Assembly: GCA_025349905.2 (NCBI GenBank)
Contig: MU625050.1
Coordinates: 1-13,003 of the forward strand
Direction of reading: 5' to 3'
DNA length: 13,003 bases
DNA from: Blastocladiella britannica
Taxonomy: Eukaryota; Blastocladiomycota; Blastocladiomycetes; Blastocladiales; Blastocladiaceae
A program made the translations under genes and the position numbers. The notes below the pieces were generated by a model. It was not told the DNA's origin and did not search any database. It worked only from the letters and a program-made list of their open reading frames with translations. Shown one piece after another: positions 9,175 through 13,003 of the stretch; position 1 is the first letter of the stretch; each line of letters begins with the position of its first letter.

Positions 9175-10475
9175 CTAAGCCGCACCAATGGCCGCCTCTT
9201 GGGCCTCGGCCACGCACGCCCGCAACCGTTCTGCTGCCTGCTCGGGCGTCAAGTCGCGCTGCGCCTCGCCCAGCATCTCGAACCCGACCAGGAACTTGCG
9301 CACGGTCGCCGACCGCAGCAACGGCGGGTAGAAGTGCAAGTGCAAGTGCATGGCGGTCGGCCGCACGTCCTGGTGAATGCCCATCGCGTACGGGAACGAG
9401 CACCGGAACAGCCGGTCGTACGCCCTCGTCACGCAACTCAGAACGGTCGCCAAGTCGGCGCGGTGCTGGACCGTCAGGTCGGCCAGGTTGGCCAAGTGGA
9501 CGCGCGGAAGGACTAGGGTTTCGAACGGCCAGGTCGCCCAGTAGGGGACCACGGCGACAAATGCTCCCGCGGAAGCGACGATCCGGGATTTCTTGGGGTC
9601 GGAGAGTTCGACGCGGGCGTACTCGCACAGCATGCAGCACGGGTCCACGGCATCGACCACGCTCGACGTTTCCGACGCGGCCAACGCGGTCCGGTGATCC
9701 ACCATCTGCCGCTCCTCGGTAGCCACGACCGTCGGCACAAAGTCGGCCGCCCACAGCTGGCAGTGCGGGTGCGGGTTGCTGCATCCCATCATGGCGCCCT
9801 TGTTTTCAAAGATCTGGACGTACCGCGATGGCTTGGCTGCCACGGTGCGGTCGGTCCCACTACTGGTGGGCGAAATCAGTGCCGACAACACCGTTGCGTC
9901 CAGATCACCATCGGTCCCGTCCCGAGGTAAGCCCACCAGCGACATCCATGCGGCCCGCCACACGCGCAGCACCTCGGCGATCTCAGTGGGAGTCTGATCG
10001 GCCAGCGTCTGGTCGTGCCGCGACGTGAAACAGTGCACGTAGCATTGGCCAGTGGCGGGACTGGACCGCAGTAGGGAAGAAGACTCTTGTTCTTCTTCGT
10101 CAGTTGATGGGGAAGAGGCAGGGACAAGGGCCGAGTAGTCGTTGCGGAAAATGTAGTTGGCGGCATAGTTCGGGTTGGTGTCGCCGGTCACCCGCGAGTT
10201 GCGCGGACACAGGTAGCAGGTCGGGTCGTGGGGGAACGTTGCGGCGCGGGCAATGGGTTCTGTGCAAATGTTGTCAATTACATTGGACTTAACATCCCAT
10301 TATCGATGGAACGAACCGGTGCTTCCCTGCCACGGCCGCTGGCTGCGGTGTGGGGCCACCTACATATGTATTCATCGTTAACTCTACTGACACACTAAAC
10401 TAAATCAATCCTAAATCAATCTTTACGAACCATCACCCACTCGCCAGTCAGCGGATTGAGACGGCGGTGAGACAT
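9175..10475 (-). CDS. GAL7: Galactose-1-phosphate uridylyltransferase (GALT)
   Basis: GALT swaps UMP between UDP-glucose and galactose-1-phosphate in the Leloir pathway. Exons 10475-10431, 10359-10317 and 10259-9175 give 390 residues. Family signs: HRRLNPLTGEW at 3-13, APHRSQRPWQG at 17-27, zinc-type CYLC at 44-47, RVTGDTNPNYAANYIF, SRHDQTLAD with His111, then the active site CSNPHPHCQLW with His193, nucleophile His195 and Gln197. The C-terminal half is also present (HLHLHFYPPLLRS). Joining the first exons reproduces the family spacing W-V-M-V-A-P-H-R exactly. Two inserts are unusual: an acidic/Ser-rich one near 76-97 and a Thr/Asp/Ser-rich one near 140-173, both between core strands. The N terminus is shorter than in E. 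coli or yeast. It lies downstream of aprataxin on the same strand, and is convergent with TAF8. Confidence 0.94.
10260..10316 (-). other. GAL7: GALT intron 2
   Basis: On the minus strand the donor is GTTCGT, a branch-like ATTGAC is present, and the acceptor is TGCACAG. Length is 57 nt, phase 1, the shortest intron here. Removal gives GST-E-PIARAATFP leading into the CYLC zinc motif. Confidence 0.85.
10360..10430 (-). other. GAL7: GALT intron 1
   Basis: The donor is GTTCGT directly after ATG codon 15, a branch-like GTTAACG is present, and the acceptor is TATGTAG. Length is 71 nt, phase 0. The nearby GTAAAG, a more usual donor sequence, would put exon 2 out of frame and lose APHRSQRPWQG. Exon 2 is only 43 nt. 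Confidence 0.8.
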
Positions 10476-10497
10476 TTATGCTGTGATTTATGCTGTG
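10474..10497. repeat. Tandem 12-bp duplication at the GALT start codon
   Basis: ATTTATGCTGTG occurs twice in a row (10474-10485 and 10486-10497). On the coding strand this is two copies of CACAGCATAAAT, and the second supplies the first two bases of the GALT ATG. Confidence 0.75.
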
Positions 10498-10610
10498 CGA
10501 TGTGCGAATCGGACCAAGATGAACGACGAAGTGAAGGGAAACTGCGTGCTACTTGTACCACCCATCCCAAATGAAAGAGAAAAAAAAACTTAATTGATTG
10601 AGACAACAAA

Positions 10611-10618
10611 TATATATA
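10611..10618 (-). promoter_or_regulatory. Candidate TATA element for GALT
   Basis: TATATATA lies about 136 bp before the GALT ATG and 33 bp after the aprataxin stop. Initiation about 30 bp downstream would give a leader of about 100 nt. The element could equally serve aprataxin 3'-end formation; the whole spacer is only 176 bp. Confidence 0.4.
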
Positions 10619-10627
10619 CTCCCCCAA

Positions 10628-10646
10628 AGGGTGCGCGCCACACCCT
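10628..10646. repeat. Short inverted repeat after the aprataxin stop
   Basis: AGGGTG (10628-10633) and CACCCT (10641-10646) pair across a 7-nt GC-rich loop, directly downstream of the aprataxin stop codon. Six base pairs may be chance. Confidence 0.3.
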
Positions 10647-10651
10647 CCTAA

Positions 10652-11336
10652 TCAGTCCAAGCTCCGGCCATGCGGAACCGAAGCCAAATGCCGTTTGAGT
10701 GCCGGCATCGACGGGTACGACCGATCGCGGCACTCGTGGCACTGGATCTTGGCTCCTTTGGCCGCCAGCTTCTTATCGTAGTCTTCGTGCACCATGGCCA
10801 CTCGTCGGCCCGCCCTCAGCTCGGCCGCAACTCGACGTAAGGGCACAAAGAAATCGGTGGTGAATGCGAGCCAGTGGTCTTTGCGCTTGAGCCGGTCCGA
10901 AACGAAATCCTGCGATATCACGTGTACGTGCAGGTGGGTCATCGAGGGCACCGCGTGCACGCCGGTGCGGAAGCGGAACGTTGGGTGCTCGATGCGCAGT
11001 CTTTTATCGTCTTTTTGTCAATTGGCGGTTTGAAAAATGGAATGAAAAAAAAAAAATAGGCGCGAACTCCGCCTCGAGCGCTTTACACCGGTCCTCCAAG
11101 GCCGCCAGAACCGCCATGTCCCCCTCGCTGTTTGGGTCCAGGCTGGCCACCGACGCAAGCGGCCAGGTATGCTGAATGTCCGGGTTCTGGTTGCGCGGCA
11201 TCACCAGGTAGTGCGCGGTAGCCTTCGGGTACTGATCGGCAATGGTGACGGTCGCGGCATCAAAGTGCCGCACGATCGACGGGTCGTACGTCTCGGGGTG
11301 CTCAATATACGGTACGAGTGCCTGGTGCCATGCCAT
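10652..11336 (-). CDS. HNT3: Aprataxin / Hnt3 DNA 5'-adenylate hydrolase
   Basis: Aprataxin removes AMP from abortive ligation ends at DNA breaks, in the nucleus and in some organisms also mitochondria. Exons 11336-11068 and 11000-10652 give 205 residues. The start MAWHQALVPYIEHPETYD and the DQYPKATAHYLVMPR segment match fungal Hnt3. Across the splice FRFRTGVHAVPSMTHLHVHV gives the histidine triad His112-x-His114-x-His116, with His114 the expected nucleophile, followed by ISQDF. A C-terminal zinc finger has Cys177, Cys180, His194 and a fourth ligand probably at His200 in CHEC...KRHLASVPH. There is no FHA domain, as usual in fungi. The ATG at 11336 has A at -3; an in-frame ATG at 11387 would add 17 basic residues. 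It lies 171 bp downstream of the chitin synthase stop, same strand. Confidence 0.93.
11001..11067 (-). other. HNT3: Aprataxin intron
   Basis: The donor is GTTCGC, followed by a T12 run, a branch-like ATTGAC, and the acceptor GATAAAAG. Length is 67 nt, phase 2. Splicing gives ALEAE-LRIEHPTFRF. A nearer AG follows the branch site by only about six bases and was not chosen. Confidence 0.75.
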
Positions 11337-11507
11337 TTTTCTTTTTATCACGGTCGAATGAAATCGTCGAAACGTTTGAAATCGCATTCACGCTTTTTTG
11401 GACTGAAAAACACGCAGCTGCACCCGGGACCACTCCAGAAAAAAGAAAGGGGGAAAAAAATACTGTGCATTGTGCAAAAATACTGAAAAATAAGAATGCG
11501 AAAGGAG

Positions 11508-12946
11508 CTACTGCCGTTGCTGCAATGCGTCCACGATCGCCTGGTTAATAAACTCCTTGCGAGCGGTCAAGTCCACGCCAAACAGCGCCGACAGCTCGTC
11601 CCGGACCGACTTCTTGGTCATGGTCATCAAGTCCGCCGACGCCACGATCCGCAGTACCTCCGAGTACAGTTCCGAGTCGGACGGCATACCCCCCAACAGC
11701 GCGGCGGCCGAGGGAGACGACCCGGGCAAGTACAGGGCCACGGGATCAAACTCGGTCCCGGTCGTGCGCGTGGTGTTGACGCGGCGCAGGTCCGAGGCGC
11801 TTCCGCCCAGGGACAGCGCCCGCGGACTCCCGCTAGCCGCACTGGGCCCGCCGCCGGTAAGGGTGAGGCCCGACCCGATCGACGACCGCGACTGAATGGT
11901 GGTCCGGCGGTCCATCCCACCACCATTACCATTACCAAAGTGGCCGCTCTTGCCGCTGTATTGCGACGCGTGATCGGCCGACGCGTCGTGCATGGTCGCC
12001 AGCGCCTCGTGCTCGTACTCGGACCACTTGCGGTGCGGGATCATGTCCATGTTGAACTTTTGCGCCTCTTCGCCCGACAACATGACTTTCTTGGCCCCCG
12101 CCTCGCCAATCACAATACGGGTCGAGCCCCATGAGAAATCGTCGTTCTTCCAGAACGAGTACACGGGAATAAAGAACGAGAACACCGGGATCGCGAAAAT
12201 GTAAATGATCATCCACCCGACTAAAAGTAAATTTTTTTAAATAAGTTGGAGTGATTTCAAATGAATAAGAAAAACATAACGTACTGTGCTGCCATTCACG
12301 CTTGATCAAAAAGATGATCGCCTGGAGACCGTACACGACGCCCAAGAGCAGCAGCGACACCACCGGGAACCCAGCATAGTCGCCCGATTGGATGGCAATC
12401 ACCACCATGTATCCGAGGTCTGTTCAATTAAAATGGTTAGACCATTGGAAAACAAAGCACAATAAGAAAATACGTACAGCCAAGGTACCCAAGAATCGCC
12501 GGCTGGACCAGCGTCCCAACCAGATCCAAGAGCACCACGAACCGCATCGAGAAGCAGCAGAACCCACACAGGCCTGCAATCCCCAACAGTTCCACCAAGT
12601 TATGAATGGTCGAGTTAATCCACCGGCGACGTTGCGACAACAGCACGTCCCACGAGTCCGGAGCGGTGGTGATGCACTGGGCGTCGGGCGTAAAGATGGT
12701 CTTCATGCGCGGGAAGTTCTTGAGCATCAGCGTCGTCAAATACCGATCCTCGCCCAAGTGCAGCAGGTTCTTCTTGTGCAGCGTGTCGACTTTGGTCTCA
12801 CCGTAGTCCTGGATCATGTCGTTGGAGACCAGCAGCGGCGTGGACTTGTTGTGCGACCGAATGCGGTACATGGAGAAGCAACCCGGGAGACAAGTCACGG
12901 ATCCGAACAGCGATTCAAACGCCTTGGCCAAATGATGCGAAATGTA
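11508..12946 (-). CDS. Chitin synthase (division 2, class IV/V/VII-like), 3' part only
   Basis: Plasma-membrane glycosyltransferase of family GT2 that makes chitin from UDP-GlcNAc. Three exons are visible, 12946-12478, 12419-12285 and 12220-11508, encoding the last 438 residues; the gene continues past the right edge. The first visible segment [25 protein letters not shown] is typical. [10 protein letters not shown] carries the catalytic EDR (12743-12751) and SQRRRW (12620-12634) the product-binding QRRRW. Several membrane helices follow, through [42 protein letters not shown], then the DDFSWG motif. A Gly/Ser-rich linker leads to a C-terminal DEK_C domain (about 11684-11520), as in class V/VII enzymes. 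Whether an N-terminal myosin motor exists cannot be seen. Splices were set by continuity with the family. Confidence 0.95.
12221..12284 (-). other. Chitin synthase intron
   Basis: The donor is GTACGT and the acceptor is TTACTTTTAG. Length is 64 nt, phase 1. Splicing gives [11 protein letters not shown], matching the conserved IGWM segment. Confidence 0.9.
12420..12477 (-). other. Chitin synthase intron
   Basis: The donor is GTACGT, a branch-like GTCTAAC is present, and the acceptor is TTGAACAG. Length is 58 nt, phase 1. Splicing makes GYLGYLGYM within a membrane helix. Confidence 0.88.
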
Positions 12947-13003
12947 CTGATATGTAAAAAAAAAAAAATTGGTCAGTCATATGTGTGCCAAATCGACAAA
13001 AAA
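12947..13003 (-). other. Chitin synthase intron, cut by the window edge
   Basis: The acceptor is ACATATCAG, preceded by a T12 run and a branch-like ACTGAC. The donor was not seen within the window. The exon begins at the Tyr codon of [10 protein letters not shown]. Confidence 0.75.

Overview
The window looks like nuclear DNA of a fungus, probably an early-diverging zoosporic lineage (Blastocladiomycota or Chytridiomycota; this placement is inference). Support: GC-rich exons cut by very short AT-rich introns (57-71 nt), compact gene spacing, and a fungal gene set: O-acetylhomoserine sulfhydrylase, fungal-type aprataxin without an FHA domain, and a division-2 chitin synthase with a C-terminal DEK_C domain. 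I see no operon, tRNA, rRNA, CRISPR array or mobile element. I reconstructed splice sites by hand from family alignment, reading frame and GT/AG signals; nothing was computed.

Layout, left to right. (1) 259-651 (+): small single-pass membrane protein, one intron, PPxY motif, with a TATA box at 156-161. (2) 652-1447: non-coding, with two hairpins at 954-1034 and a long polypurine tract at 1231-1447. (3) 1448-3166 (-): 572-aa Ser/Pro-rich disordered protein of unknown function. (4) 3167-4024: intergenic region shared by two divergent genes, ending in a CCAAT/TATA promoter. (5) 4025-5489 (+): MET17-type PLP enzyme, one intron. (6) 5490-6052: intergenic. (7) 6053-9136 (+): TAF8 subunit of TFIID, two introns, with an approximately 620-residue low-complexity tail. 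(8) 9175-10475 (-): galactose-1-phosphate uridylyltransferase, three exons, convergent with TAF8 and only 38 bp away. (9) 10652-11336 (-): aprataxin/Hnt3 DNA-adenylate hydrolase, two exons. (10) 11508-12946 (-): the 3' part of a chitin synthase, three exons visible, continuing past the right edge.

The genes do not form one pathway: they cover sulfur amino-acid synthesis, basal transcription, galactose metabolism, DNA single-strand break repair and cell-wall synthesis. I did not find a clear undescribed system. The most interesting signals are six alternating hydrophobic/basic micro-motifs spread through the disordered TAF8 tail, resembling ligands of ET domains such as that of Taf14; a competing 3' splice site that would remove that tail; an upstream in-frame ATG that would give aprataxin a mitochondrial-like leader; an in-frame, stop-free intron in the small membrane protein gene; and unusual GTTCGY 5' splice sites confined to the adjacent GALT and aprataxin genes.
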